The notes under the pieces were generated by a model. The model saw nothing but the letters and a program-made list of their open reading frames with translations, ran no database searches and was not told the DNA's origin. Both the position numbers and the translations under genes were made by a program. This document shows positions 7,239 to 14,255 of a stretch of 20,999 nucleotides of DNA, in pieces. Location: positions 1 through 20,999 of IMG/VR virus record IMGVR_UViG_3300030106_006336. One strand, 5' to 3'. Origin of the DNA: a virus. Position 1 is the first letter of the stretch, and each line of letters opens with the position of its first letter.

Positions 7239-8058
7239 ACATAATAAAAAACGCAATACTGCATTTGTTTATGAGGCTTTAATAAAAGAAGCGACTATCG
7301 CTGTTTTAAAGAACGACAATGAGAGAAGCAAGAAAGCAGTTGATATTATCAGAGAACATTTTAATAGCGACTCCCTGCTTACAAAGGATTTAGAGTGTTA
7401 CAGATCTCTTTATGAAAATCAATCTCTTGAGCCCGAAATGAGTGAAAAAATTCTAAGAGAAGCTAATATTTCCAGAAGAATGATTAACCCTGATGACCTC
7501 TTCGCTCAACAAACCAATATTATCAATGATGTGAACAAGACACTCTCGCCATCTGTGTTTAATAATTTTGTGCCTAACTATAAAGCTTTAGCCACAATTA
7601 ATAAAATGTTTAATACCTCATCACCGAAAGAAAAGATTATCTTAGAAACTAAAATAATTAACGAGATGTCTAATACTGCAGAAGTTGATGATAACCAAAT
7701 TGCTATAGACAATGTTGTTTACAGAACATTTGTCACGAAGTTTAATGAAAAGTACGACGAGCAACTTTTGGAAGAACAAAAAAACTTGCTGTCTCACTAC
7801 ATCACTTCGTTCTCTGACAATTCATTAGAACTAAAAATGTTCTTAAACGAAGAAATTGGCAGACTAAAAGAAAAACTTACGACTGCGAAGAACAGTGATG
7901 AAATAAACTCCGACTCTTCTATGTCAGATAAAACACAACAAATTTTAGATCGCTTAGATGGATATTCTCAAGAGACAATTAGCGAAAACGTTATTATGAC
8001 TGTGCTCAAAACACAACAACTTGTAAAGGAAATATTCGAAGATGTCAGTCAAGATTAA
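7228..8058 (+). CDS. Helical protein between portal and protease, probable head-assembly factor
   Basis: The 276-residue product is mostly helical and charged, beginning MKAKHNKKRNTAFVYEALIKEA. I recall proteins with a KKRNTAFxYExLIKE start beside the portal gene in marine T4-like phages, always without an assigned function. Tandem ATG codons lie at 7225 and 7228; GGAG at 7217-7220 is better spaced (7 bases) for the second, so I use 7228. It overlaps the portal gene by 11 bases. In T4 the small core proteins gp67 and gp68 occupy this place between portal and protease, so a prohead-core or assembly role is plausible, but I see no sequence similarity to them. No membrane segments or catalytic motifs are visible. 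Confidence 0.7.
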   Translation: MKAKHNKKRNTAFVYEALIKEATIAVLKNDNERSKKAVDIIREHFNSDSLLTKDLECYRSLYENQSLEPEMSEKILREANISRRMINPDDLFAQQTNIINDVNKTLSPSVFNNFVPNYKALATINKMFNTSSPKEKIILETKIINEMSNTAEVDDNQIAIDNVVYRTFVTKFNEKYDEQLLEEQKNLLSHYITSFSDNSLELKMFLNEEIGRLKEKLTTAKNSDEINSDSSMSDKTQQILDRLDGYSQETISENVIMTVLKTQQLVKEIFEDVSQD

Positions 8059-8620
8059 TTTTATACCCTCTGACGAGCCAATTACTATTAAAGTTGGTGC
8101 TGCAGCCCGCAAGCCTACTCCGTCTGTCACTCTTGAATTGAACATTCGCAAGAGCCTTAGTGGTGATCTAATGATTTTTGACCACGCAGATATTGATATT
8201 GTAATGTCATCTAAGAATAACAAAATCACTGCTTTCCCTAAAGAGACAATGAACGATTTAGTTTATGGCGCTCAAAATAGATTATTTGCATTCTTACGCA
8301 AGAAAGGTATTGTGGTTGCTGAATCTGTGCAGGGTGGCTCTTATTATGGAGCGCTTGAAGCCCTGCTAGAAACACCCAACAGTGACAAGTTAAATGCCGC
8401 AAAGCTTGCTCTTATTAACATTAGTAAATTTATTGAAGAAGAGCGCCCATACTTTGAAAACATTGAAGCTATGGTCTCTGCCACTGACTCAGAATTTGTG
8501 GATCCAGACAAGGCCGATTCAACAGAGCTTGGTGAAGTACCACAGCAAGCTCAACAAGGTTCTATCCGACCCGGATACGTTAGAGACCCGTATTCGTTCT
8601 CTTATATGTACACTGTTTGA
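8042..8620 (+). CDS. Conserved-type phage structural or assembly protein, 192 aa
   Basis: The N-terminal 65 residues are beta-rich (VKINFIPSDEPITIKVG, SVTLELNIRKSLSGDLMIFDHADIDIVMSS), followed by helices (ETMNDLVYGAQNRLFAFLRKKG and an ALEALLETP segment) and a Gln/Pro-rich tail ending RDPYSFSYMYTV. I do not recognise a named family. It lies between portal and protease and overlaps the preceding gene by 17 bases, with a weak GGAAA ribosome binding site inside that gene, so it is probably made together with it. An accessory head-assembly role is inferred from position only. Confidence 0.65.
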   Translation: MSVKINFIPSDEPITIKVGAAARKPTPSVTLELNIRKSLSGDLMIFDHADIDIVMSSKNNKITAFPKETMNDLVYGAQNRLFAFLRKKGIVVAESVQGGSYYGALEALLETPNSDKLNAAKLALINISKFIEEERPYFENIEAMVSATDSEFVDPDKADSTELGEVPQQAQQGSIRPGYVRDPYSFSYMYTV

Positions 8621-8631
8621 GGAGACTAGAG

Positions 8632-9138
8632 ATGGCTGAAATGAAAACAATAATGGAACGCTGGGATAGTTTTTTATTTTTTGAAAACGAAAACCTTGAA
8701 AATATTAAAGATAATCCAGATGCAGTAAAATCTTTAGGCAACGAGTTGGTTCGTGCCAACAAAGACAAGCTTCAAGGCTTTCTAGATATTGTTTCAAATG
8801 ATCCTGAGATAATGGATTTAGTAAAATCGTTTGAAAAAATGTCCGACCTTGTTGACGATGATCTACAAGAGGGCATCTTAGATCAGCTTGGAGCGACAGT
8901 CTATGTAAAAGCCCAAGAGTTTTTTGACACAGACTTGGGACAAAAGATTAAAACTTATGGTGCACCCGCCGCAGCAATCGCCTTTATGGCTTTTCAGATG
9001 TCCCAAGGTGGAGACATTGACCCCGACATATTGAAAGATGCTATCGAGATATTATCAAAAGGAAAAAGCCTCAAAGCTGCAGATGTCGTAGGTATGGCAG
9101 CGGGCGTAGAAACTGGTTTAACAGAACAGGATAACTAA
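8632..9138 (+). CDS. Hypothetical protein with FLxxEN N-terminal motif
   Basis: I choose the ATG at 8632 because GAGGAG at 8619-8624 sits 7 bases upstream; a TTG at 8617 in the same frame overlaps that site. The 168-residue product begins MAEMKTIMERWDSFLFFENE, similar in pattern to the start of the 10126 gene (HENWNKFLKE) and to the capsid targeting sequence of T4 internal proteins. The middle is acidic and helical. A short Ala-rich hydrophobic stretch at about 111-122 (APAAAIAFMAF) is too weak to call a membrane helix firmly. No enzyme motif is seen. I suggest a head-core or internal virion protein, as inference from the motif and from its position between portal and protease. Confidence 0.6.
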   Translation: MAEMKTIMERWDSFLFFENENLENIKDNPDAVKSLGNELVRANKDKLQGFLDIVSNDPEIMDLVKSFEKMSDLVDDDLQEGILDQLGATVYVKAQEFFDTDLGQKIKTYGAPAAAIAFMAFQMSQGGDIDPDILKDAIEILSKGKSLKAADVVGMAAGVETGLTEQDN

Positions 9139-9503
9139 TGGAATTATTAACTTTTATATTATGTGCCTATGGCCTTACACAAATTTTAGTGTACAGCGAC
9201 CTTCCACTTTTAAAGAGATGGCGACCATCAAGAGACGCCGCCGGCGGATACGGCAAAGTATTTCACTGCCCAATGTGCATGGGATTTCACGTTGGGTGGC
9301 TTTTAATGCTGCTTTCTCCGTTCACAGAACTATTTAGCTATGATGTTACAGTAGCAAACTTTTTCCTTCTTGGTTGGTTGTCATCTGGCACATCCTATGT
9401 AATGAACATGGTATTCGGAGATAATGGAGTTAAACATGAACACAAACACGCAAACGAACAGTCTTGCCACTTGGACAAGAAAGTGGATGCTTCAGCCAGT
9501 TAG
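9138..9503 (+). CDS. Small membrane protein with FHCPMCMGFHVG motif
   Basis: The 121-residue product has three hydrophobic segments at about 1-18, 50-64 and 72-92. Before the second is FHCPMCMGFHVGWLL (42-56). A Cys-x-x-Cys-x-Gly-Phe pattern entering a membrane helix is known in the DUF1360 family of small membrane proteins, whose function is unknown, and I recall phage homologues; this link is by motif only. The C-terminal tail is hydrophilic with His residues (VKHEHKHANEQSCH). The start ATG shares bases with the preceding stop. T4-type proheads assemble on the inner membrane, so a membrane protein encoded beside the protease could be an assembly anchor; that is inference. Confidence 0.7.
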   Translation: MELLTFILCAYGLTQILVYSDLPLLKRWRPSRDAAGGYGKVFHCPMCMGFHVGWLLMLLSPFTELFSYDVTVANFFLLGWLSSGTSYVMNMVFGDNGVKHEHKHANEQSCHLDKKVDASAS

Positions 9504-9525
9504 ACACTGCTGTAAAGGGTCTTAG
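9436..9525 (+). CDS. Possible 29-residue small protein
   Basis: A short reading frame begins at the ATG at 9436, with GGAG at 9426-9429 six bases upstream, and ends with TAG at 9523-9525, two bases before the protease ATG. The product has a Thr/Asn-rich start and a compact basic-aromatic end, TWTRKWMLQPVRHCCKGS. It overlaps the 3' end of the membrane-protein gene in another frame. For it: a well-spaced ribosome binding site, a start beyond the membrane domain of the overlapped gene, and coupling to the protease. Against it: very small size, and no homologue I can recall with confidence. Confidence 0.4.
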   Translation: MNTNTQTNSLATWTRKWMLQPVRHCCKGS

Positions 9526-9527
9526 CT

Positions 9528-10133
9528 ATGGGCCAGAAGCTACTTAGAGAATTTTATGAACTGTGCGAAGGCGGCGTATGCCAAGACCTTCTTACTGAAG
9601 ATGAAAAGCGTTATGTTGCCGATGGCGGCATGATGCTTACTGGCAAACTTCAAGAAGCCGATGTATTAAATGGAAACCAGCGCGTATACCCATATAAAGT
9701 ATTGGCCCGAGAAGTAAAGAACTATAAAAAGCTTGTAGGTGAAAACAGAGCACTAGGTGAGTTAGATCACCCAGATGACTCAGTTATTAATCTTAAAAAC
9801 GCATCTCACTTAGTCACTGATATATGGATGGAAGATAAAGCCGTAATGGGTAAGGTGAAAGTGCTAAACACTCCATCTGGTCAGGTTTTAAAATCTCTGG
9901 TAGAAAGTGGAGTCAAGCTTGGTATTTCTAGCCGCGGCATGGGTTCTGTTTCTGAATCAAATGACACCACCGTTGTTCAAGAAGATTTTCAGTTAATATG
10001 CTTTGACTTTGTTTCTGAGCCCTCGACGCCCAATGCTTTCATGATGAAAGAAGCAAAAGATTACAACAATCAAGTATTCACCAAAGCCGACCGTATTAAC
10101 AGACTGTTAAACGAGGTTTTGGATTGTGAGTAG
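9528..10133 (+). CDS. gp21: Prohead core protease (T4 gp21-like)
   Basis: This 201-residue serine protease matures the prohead by cutting scaffold, capsid and internal proteins, usually after Glu in (L/I)xE sites. The catalytic His is in GELDHP (H81) and the Ser is in GISSRGMGSV (S134 or S135), both hallmark segments of T4-type prohead proteases. FDFVSEPSTPNAFM (159-172) is also typical of the family. Length is close to that of T4 gp21 (about 210 residues). AAAGGG at 9514-9519 gives a good ribosome binding site 8 bases before the ATG. The end overlaps the next gene by 8 bases, so the protease and a probable core protein are translated together. Confidence 0.93.
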   Translation: MGQKLLREFYELCEGGVCQDLLTEDEKRYVADGGMMLTGKLQEADVLNGNQRVYPYKVLAREVKNYKKLVGENRALGELDHPDDSVINLKNASHLVTDIWMEDKAVMGKVKVLNTPSGQVLKSLVESGVKLGISSRGMGSVSESNDTTVVQEDFQLICFDFVSEPSTPNAFMMKEAKDYNNQVFTKADRINRLLNEVLDCE

Positions 10134-11532
10134 TCAAAAACAAATACACGAGAACTGGAACAAGTTCTTGAAGGAACGACCCAGCACTACTTTACCGGGC
10201 CATAAACAGATACAAGGCTCCGGCTTCGCGAAACTAGAACCTGAAGAAGACCCACGCGTTATGGGTCCAGACAAGCAAGCTGATGCGCCCGCAGCCTTGG
10301 CTTGGTGGGAAACACTGCCAGAACCACAAAAGAGCGATCTCCAGAAAGCCGGCGAAGCGGCAATGATTAATGCATGGCGCGAAGCTGGCAAACCAGAAGC
10401 TGGTGGAGAAGAAGCAGCAGAAGAGCCTAGTAAAATTATAGCTGGCATTAACAGCCTCTCTTATCCTGACTCACTTCTCAACATGTTAAAGAATGTTGAA
10501 CTTACTGGACCTCAAAAGCGTCAATTATTGTCACTAATGCTAAAAGCTACAGAACAGGACGACATTGTTCTGGAAGCAATAGGAGATGCACAGCGTGATC
10601 CAAGAACTTTCTCTCCTAAAACTTCTGAAAGATTAAATGATTTGATAGATTCTTTTAATTTGAAGCCTAAAGCTAAAAACAACTTAGAAAAAGTTCTTAA
10701 TAAATGGGCCAAGATGAATACAGTCAAATTTAGCAAGGCTCCTAGCTATGGCACAGCTTTATCTCCAGATGAACTTCCACCAGAAGCCCCTATGGATGAT
10801 GAAGATACCTCAGATGAACCTACCGTGACCGGCAGGGCAGTTTCGCCAGAAGCCCCTATGGATGATGAAGATACCGCAGATGAGCCTACCGTGACCGGCC
10901 AGCCCGAGACCGCTCCACAATCACAGCCTGATGAGATTGAGATGGATGGCGTTCGATACAGTTCCGTTGCTGGTCAAGCATGGGATTCAGTTAATTCTAA
11001 ATGGATAGAAAACCCAACACCCGAAGACGCGATTAATGCTATTATGCGAGAAATGGGTAATTGGCGCGCGGGTGAAGATGTCAAATATAAAGATGCTAGA
11101 AAACAATTAGAGTATCTAGAAGCTTTGGTCAAACGTGGGGGAGGGTTATCTATTGAAGATACGGCCACCGGTGATAAAGACATAATCCCTAAGTGGGTTC
11201 CCGCAAGGAGTGATGACCCGCGCGCCGCAGGAAGTTATGAGTTGTATCCAGATAATAATTATACTTATGCCCTATACACACCCTTCAGTATGGAAAACTT
11301 TTTTAAACAAATGAGAGCAAACGTTCCTAAGATTTTGGATCCTTTCGGGGCCCGTGCTGGCATGAAACTTTCAAAAAACGTGAGCCCTAGATCTCAAGAA
11401 TTTTTAAAGATGTTTGTCAAAGAATTTAAAAGAGTATTTCAATCAAGAAGAAAGCCGGAAGACCCCAAAAATCTTGAGGAATCATTTGACCGTTTACAAA
11501 CTTTAGCTGGAATTAACAAGAGGATATTATGA
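10126..11532 (+). CDS. Probable head-core or internal protein, 468 aa
   Basis: Translation starts at GTG 10126 inside the end of the protease gene. The N terminus (QIHENWNKFLKERPS) resembles the targeting peptide of T4 internal proteins, and the C terminus (SFDRLQTLAGINKRIL) carries the same LAGIN as the scaffold C terminus. Between them are a helical region (105-200), two tandem 22-residue acidic repeats (PEAPMDDEDT..DEPTVTG, 219-262), a short folded segment around MDGVRYSSVAGQAWDSVNSKWIE (given here by its key VRYSSV and WDS parts, about 273-295), and a C-terminal helical domain (295-450) with DPFGARAGMKLSKNVSP. I do not recognise the family. It follows the protease where T4 encodes the scaffold, but the scaffold here is at 18521, so it is more likely an additional core or internal protein. 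Confidence 0.7.
   Translation: MSSQKQIHENWNKFLKERPSTTLPGHKQIQGSGFAKLEPEEDPRVMGPDKQADAPAALAWWETLPEPQKSDLQKAGEAAMINAWREAGKPEAGGEEAAEEPSKIIAGINSLSYPDSLLNMLKNVELTGPQKRQLLSLMLKATEQDDIVLEAIGDAQRDPRTFSPKTSERLNDLIDSFNLKPKAKNNLEKVLNKWAKMNTVKFSKAPSYGTALSPDELPPEAPMDDEDTSDEPTVTGRAVSPEAPMDDEDTADEPTVTGQPETAPQSQPDEIEMDGVRYSSVAGQAWDSVNSKWIENPTPEDAINAIMREMGNWRAGEDVKYKDARKQLEYLEALVKRGGGLSIEDTATGDKDIIPKWVPARSDDPRAAGSYELYPDNNYTYALYTPFSMENFFKQMRANVPKILDPFGARAGMKLSKNVSPRSQEFLKMFVKEFKRVFQSRRKPEDPKNLEESFDRLQTLAGINKRIL
10780..10911 (+). repeat. Two tandem 66-bp coding repeats
   Basis: Copies start at 10780 and 10846 with the sequence ccagaagcccctatggatga and stay nearly identical for about 53 bases (differences include cctcagatgaa against ccgcagatgag). 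Each encodes 22 residues: PEAPMDDEDT, Ser or Ala, DEPTVTG, then a variable end. The high identity at synonymous positions indicates a recent in-frame duplication. Confidence 0.9.
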
Positions 11533-11951
11533 AAAAAGCTGACCTAAAAAAATTAATCAAACCATTAGTGAAAGAATGTATTCACGAAGTGCTTATTGAA
11601 GAGGGCGTTTTATCTAACGTTGTTTCTGAAGTTGCCAAAGGAATGCAGACTAATGTTGTTGTTGAAAGCAAAAAGCAAGATGAACAGCTATTTAATGAAG
11701 ACTTGCAAATGAAGCGAAGTCAAGAAGAAGGCCGTTTGAAGCTACAAGAGCATAGAAAAAAATTATTAGAAGCTGTTAGTACAGATGCTTATAACGGTGT
11801 TGATTTATTTGAGGGCACGACTCCCATGGCTGCTCAGTCTGAACCGAACGCCGGCTCAGTTGATCTAGGAGATCCCGGTAGTTCTGGCGTTGACATTTCT
11901 TCGCTTATGGGCGGTGCTTCACAAGTCTGGAAACAAATGAACAGGAAATAG
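11529..11951 (+). CDS. Hypothetical phage protein, MKKADLKKLIKP type
   Basis: The 140-residue product begins MKKADLKKLIKPLVKECIHE and continues VLIEEGVLSNVVSEVAKGM, a long amphipathic helix that I recall from conserved hypothetical proteins of T4-like marine phages. A charged coiled-coil region follows (about 48-82), then a Gly/Ser/Asp-rich tail with VDLGDPGSSGVDISSLMGG. The start helix is of the same kind as in the 1898 and 3035 genes, and contains IEE and LIEEG, which fit T4-type protease site rules. It overlaps the 468-residue gene by 4 bases (ATGA). A structural or core role is likely by position; no function is known to me. Confidence 0.7.
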   Translation: MKKADLKKLIKPLVKECIHEVLIEEGVLSNVVSEVAKGMQTNVVVESKKQDEQLFNEDLQMKRSQEEGRLKLQEHRKKLLEAVSTDAYNGVDLFEGTTPMAAQSEPNAGSVDLGDPGSSGVDISSLMGGASQVWKQMNRK

Positions 11952-11952
11952 T

Positions 11953-12192
11953 ATGGGTAGCAATGTAGTAGTTCGCTCGAAAGAGTGTCGTGGCAATCAC
12001 GAAAGAATGATAAGACGCTTTATCAAAAAATGCAAAAAAGAAAGAATTATTGAAGAGTATAAAGATAGGCGAAGATACAAAAAGCCCTCTGAAAAGCGCC
12101 GAGAAAAACGAGCGAGAGCTGAAAGAGAAAGAAAAAGGCAGGAACTTAAAAGAAAGAGACTGTTAGAAAAACGTAGTAGAAGAAAAAATTAG
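11953..12192 (+). CDS. rpsU: Ribosomal protein bS21 homologue
   Basis: The 79-residue, extremely basic product aligns without gaps to bacterial bS21: RMIRRFIKKCKKERIIEEY (18-36) matches E. coli ALRRFKRSCEKAGVLAEV, and DRRRYKKPSEKRREK (38-52) matches RRREFYEKPTTERKR. The C-terminal Arg/Lys helix is also typical, and length is slightly above the bacterial 71 residues. bS21 binds the small ribosomal subunit near the 3' end of 16S rRNA and helps initiation. Phage-borne bS21 genes are known, notably in aquatic phages. This one lies 1 base after the preceding gene, has AGGAAA at 11943-11948, and is the last gene before the first real intergenic gap, so it is expressed in the late structural operon. 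Its effect on translation here is inference. Confidence 0.9.
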   Translation: MGSNVVVRSKECRGNHERMIRRFIKKCKKERIIEEYKDRRRYKKPSEKRREKRARAERERKRQELKRKRLLEKRSRRKN

Positions 12193-12195
12193 ATA

Positions 12196-12202
12196 CTATT
12201 TA
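12196..12202 (+). promoter_or_regulatory. CTATTTA motif, candidate late-promoter core
   Basis: The gap 12193-12233 holds CTATTTA (context ATACTATTTACTA), 31 bases before the ATG at 12234. Four further copies lie in the other gaps of the structural block. It differs from the T4 late promoter TATAAATA but has similar size and composition. A promoter role is inferred from repetition and placement. Confidence 0.45.
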
Positions 12203-12233
12203 CTACGAATGATTTAAATTTTGGAGAATTAAC

Positions 12234-12701
12234 ATGTCAAATTGGTCAGACCCATCATGGAAAATGCGAGTAGGAGTTAACCATGCTCCTGCTTATCAAG
12301 TTAGCGGCCGTCCCTTTGCTTCAGGAGGCATTGATGCTTTACCTGATCAGGCAGTTGTAAACTTCCCATATGTTACAAGATGGGTTCAAGTGATCAACTC
12401 CACTTCAGCATCAATTAAAGTCGGATTCGGTCCTAACTCTTTTGATCCCGCAATTAATAACTATTTTGTAATTCCTAGCGGTTCTAATAGTGAACGACTG
12501 GAGGTTAAGGTCAGCAGACTTTATGTTAGTGGTGGTAGCGATTCAGGTAGAAGCGGCGGAGATCTTGGTATCTCTGTCGTTGCAGGACTTACAAGTATTG
12601 ACGCTAGCCAAGTTAACCCTCCGACAGGCTCTAGAGATCAGTGGCACTTAGAGCCCGGTAACAACATTAGCTGGTCAGGTTCATATAACGGAGTCGGCTA
12701 A
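12234..12701 (+). CDS. Probable virion surface protein, YQVSG type
   Basis: The 155-residue product begins MSNWSDPSWKMRVGVNHAPA and then YQVSGRPFASGG; beta-rich segments follow (VVNFPYVTRWVQVINSTS, SIKVGFGP, NYFVIPSGS, LEVKVSRLYVSGG, LGISVVAGL). I recall a family of marine T4-like phage structural proteins with a N-terminal xYQVSGxP motif followed by FPxVT strands, but it has no firm function; a decoration or fibre-base role would fit a small all-beta protein. It is the first gene after the first real intergenic gap, with GGAG upstream and a CTATTTA motif, so it probably opens a new transcript. Ends 3 bases before the next start. Confidence 0.65.
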   Translation: MSNWSDPSWKMRVGVNHAPAYQVSGRPFASGGIDALPDQAVVNFPYVTRWVQVINSTSASIKVGFGPNSFDPAINNYFVIPSGSNSERLEVKVSRLYVSGGSDSGRSGGDLGISVVAGLTSIDASQVNPPTGSRDQWHLEPGNNISWSGSYNGVG

Positions 12702-12704
12702 TAT

Positions 12705-13436
12705 ATGTCAAGATTTGGTTGGGCATATGTAAACTGCGATGAAACATCTAGCGGAGCCAACGCCGAGGGCGTCACAGGCTCCGTAATGTTCTTGACTGGA
12801 AGCGGTAACATTTCCGGCTCGAATTACTTTATGTACAATTATGATGGTTCTGTCCCCGGAGCCGGCGGTACAACCAGCAGTCTTATCCTGACTGGGACAT
12901 TTTTTATCTCTGGGGCAATCTCCGCTAGTAGTTATCACTTTGAAGATATAACTAGGATTGAAGCAAGCGGCTCAACAAGGTTTGGTAATACAAACGATGA
13001 TCAGCACGTTAGAACTGGTAGCTTAACAATCGGCCGAACAAATCAAGTGACATTTCATGTAGACTCAGAAAATCGCCAAATCAGTATGCCATATGGTATC
13101 AAATATGGATACGCTACTGTTTCAGGCAACACAGGTGTGATAACTTACGCTTCATCTTCTAACCGTAATTACATTATCGGTGTAAAAGGCCAATGCCCAG
13201 TTGAAATTAGATTACACTCTGCATCTGGATCCGGTGACGTTGCCCAGACTGGATCGCTGATTGTTATCAAAGATGAATTCACCGGTGAACGCATGCCAAT
13301 TGACGGTGTTCCTGCCTCAATTGTTCTGTCTGGAACCGATGGAGAAACAATTGATGGCGAGCCGTATTACGAAATGACAGGCACAATGACCGCATTATCT
13401 GTTTATTCTAATGGCTCTAATTGGTTTGTCTTCTAA
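12705..13436 (+). CDS. Fibre-like protein 1 with shared C-terminal beta module
   Basis: The 243-residue product is rich in Gly, Ser and Thr and looks all-beta, with repeating strand-turn motifs (GSVMFLTGSGNISGSN, LILTGTFFISGAISAS) of the kind seen in phage fibres. Residues about 155-243 form a module shared with the next two genes: Y-I-I-G-V, an EIRL strand, SLIVIKDE (184-191), then ETIDG (214-218) and TALSVYSNGSNWFVF at the end (229-243). I recall such IKDE...TIDG...LYS.G.NWF.. endings in many phage fibre proteins. It probably forms trimeric fibres or surface spikes. Only a distant GGAG (12690-12693) precedes the ATG, so initiation may be weak or coupled. Confidence 0.7.
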   Translation: MSRFGWAYVNCDETSSGANAEGVTGSVMFLTGSGNISGSNYFMYNYDGSVPGAGGTTSSLILTGTFFISGAISASSYHFEDITRIEASGSTRFGNTNDDQHVRTGSLTIGRTNQVTFHVDSENRQISMPYGIKYGYATVSGNTGVITYASSSNRNYIIGVKGQCPVEIRLHSASGSGDVAQTGSLIVIKDEFTGERMPIDGVPASIVLSGTDGETIDGEPYYEMTGTMTALSVYSNGSNWFVF

Positions 13437-13453
13437 TTATAATTGTATAATTA
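13434..13453 (+). promoter_or_regulatory. AT-rich inverted repeat in the 13437-13472 gap
   Basis: TAATTATA at 13434-13441 and TATAATTA at 13446-13453 form a perfect 8-bp inverted repeat around ATTG, overlapping the stop of the preceding gene. The second arm contains TATAAT, but no convincing -35 element is seen at the right distance. It may be an operator, a weak hairpin, or chance in AT-rich DNA. This gap is the only one of the larger gaps in the block without CTATTTA. Confidence 0.35.
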
Positions 13454-13472
13454 TATTAGAGGGCTGATATAG

Positions 13473-14255
13473 ATGGGATACAATATCTTATCGGGAAACG
13501 TATTACTTCCCGGTCAATTGTTGGCAGATGGTCAAGTTTCTTCTAGCGCTTTTGTAGGAGATGGCAAAGAATTAGAGCATGTTCTAAAAATCACATCTGG
13601 TCCCGATCAATATAACTTAACGACAATTGGAACCGATGCCTATAAATTAACCGGCCAATCTAATTTAACTTTTAACGGTTCAGCGCTCACAGTAACTGGA
13701 GAAGTCTCAGCAAGTGTTGGAATGTCTTCATCATTTTTTATTGGTGATGGCAGGTTCCTAACGAATGTTCCGGGTGCTGGTTCCGCTGGTGGAATATTTA
13801 CACAACTCAGTGCAGATAAAGCTGCAACCACCAGTAGTATAGCAATTGGCGGTACCACCGCCCCTGATCATGCTATAGCTCTTAGTGGTGCCATGTCGGC
13901 CAGTTTAAATGTTTCCGCTTCTGGCTTTGTCGGTGGGCGCTTACATATATCTGGCGCAGTAGTTTATCACCACAAAACTTCAACGGCAACTATGACTGCA
14001 TCAGTGGATGATTTTTATATTGGAATGGACTCTACTGCTGGTGCAATAGAATTAAGACTGCCTGATGCCGCAGTCCTGACAGATGGTCATACTTATATAA
14101 TTAAAGATGAGGGAGGTGAAGCTGGGACCAACAATATAACAATTTTAGCCTCTGGTTCCCAAACAATCGACGGTGAAAATTCACTAATTTTGGAGTCACC
14201 CTATGCATCTCTTTCACTTTATTGTAATGGCTTTGATCGGTACTACGTTTACTAG
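13473..14255 (+). CDS. Fibre-like protein 2 with shared C-terminal beta module
   Basis: The 260-residue product begins MGYNILSGNVLLPGQL, resembling the starts of the 14343 and 15859 genes (MAYKFQFGTT, MAYNIIKGRV). The middle is a run of strand-turn units (LTFNGSALTVTGEVSAS, ALSGAMSASLNVSASGFVGG), typical of fibre shafts. Residues 181-260 are the clearest copy of the shared module: IELRLPDAAVLTDGHTYIIK, DEGGEAGTNNITILASG, QTIDG, ESPYASLSLYCNG and a final RYYVY. AGAGGG at about 13461-13466 precedes the ATG. Function as a fibre or spike attached to the head or tail is inferred; the capsid-gene setting makes a head attachment possible. Confidence 0.7.
   Translation: MGYNILSGNVLLPGQLLADGQVSSSAFVGDGKELEHVLKITSGPDQYNLTTIGTDAYKLTGQSNLTFNGSALTVTGEVSASVGMSSSFFIGDGRFLTNVPGAGSAGGIFTQLSADKAATTSSIAIGGTTAPDHAIALSGAMSASLNVSASGFVGGRLHISGAVVYHHKTSTATMTASVDDFYIGMDSTAGAIELRLPDAAVLTDGHTYIIKDEGGEAGTNNITILASGSQTIDGENSLILESPYASLSLYCNGFDRYYVY

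Noticed and set aside
13446-13451. TATAAT as a host-type -10 box
   Set aside because: No good -35 at 16-18 bases; it is part of an AT inverted repeat.
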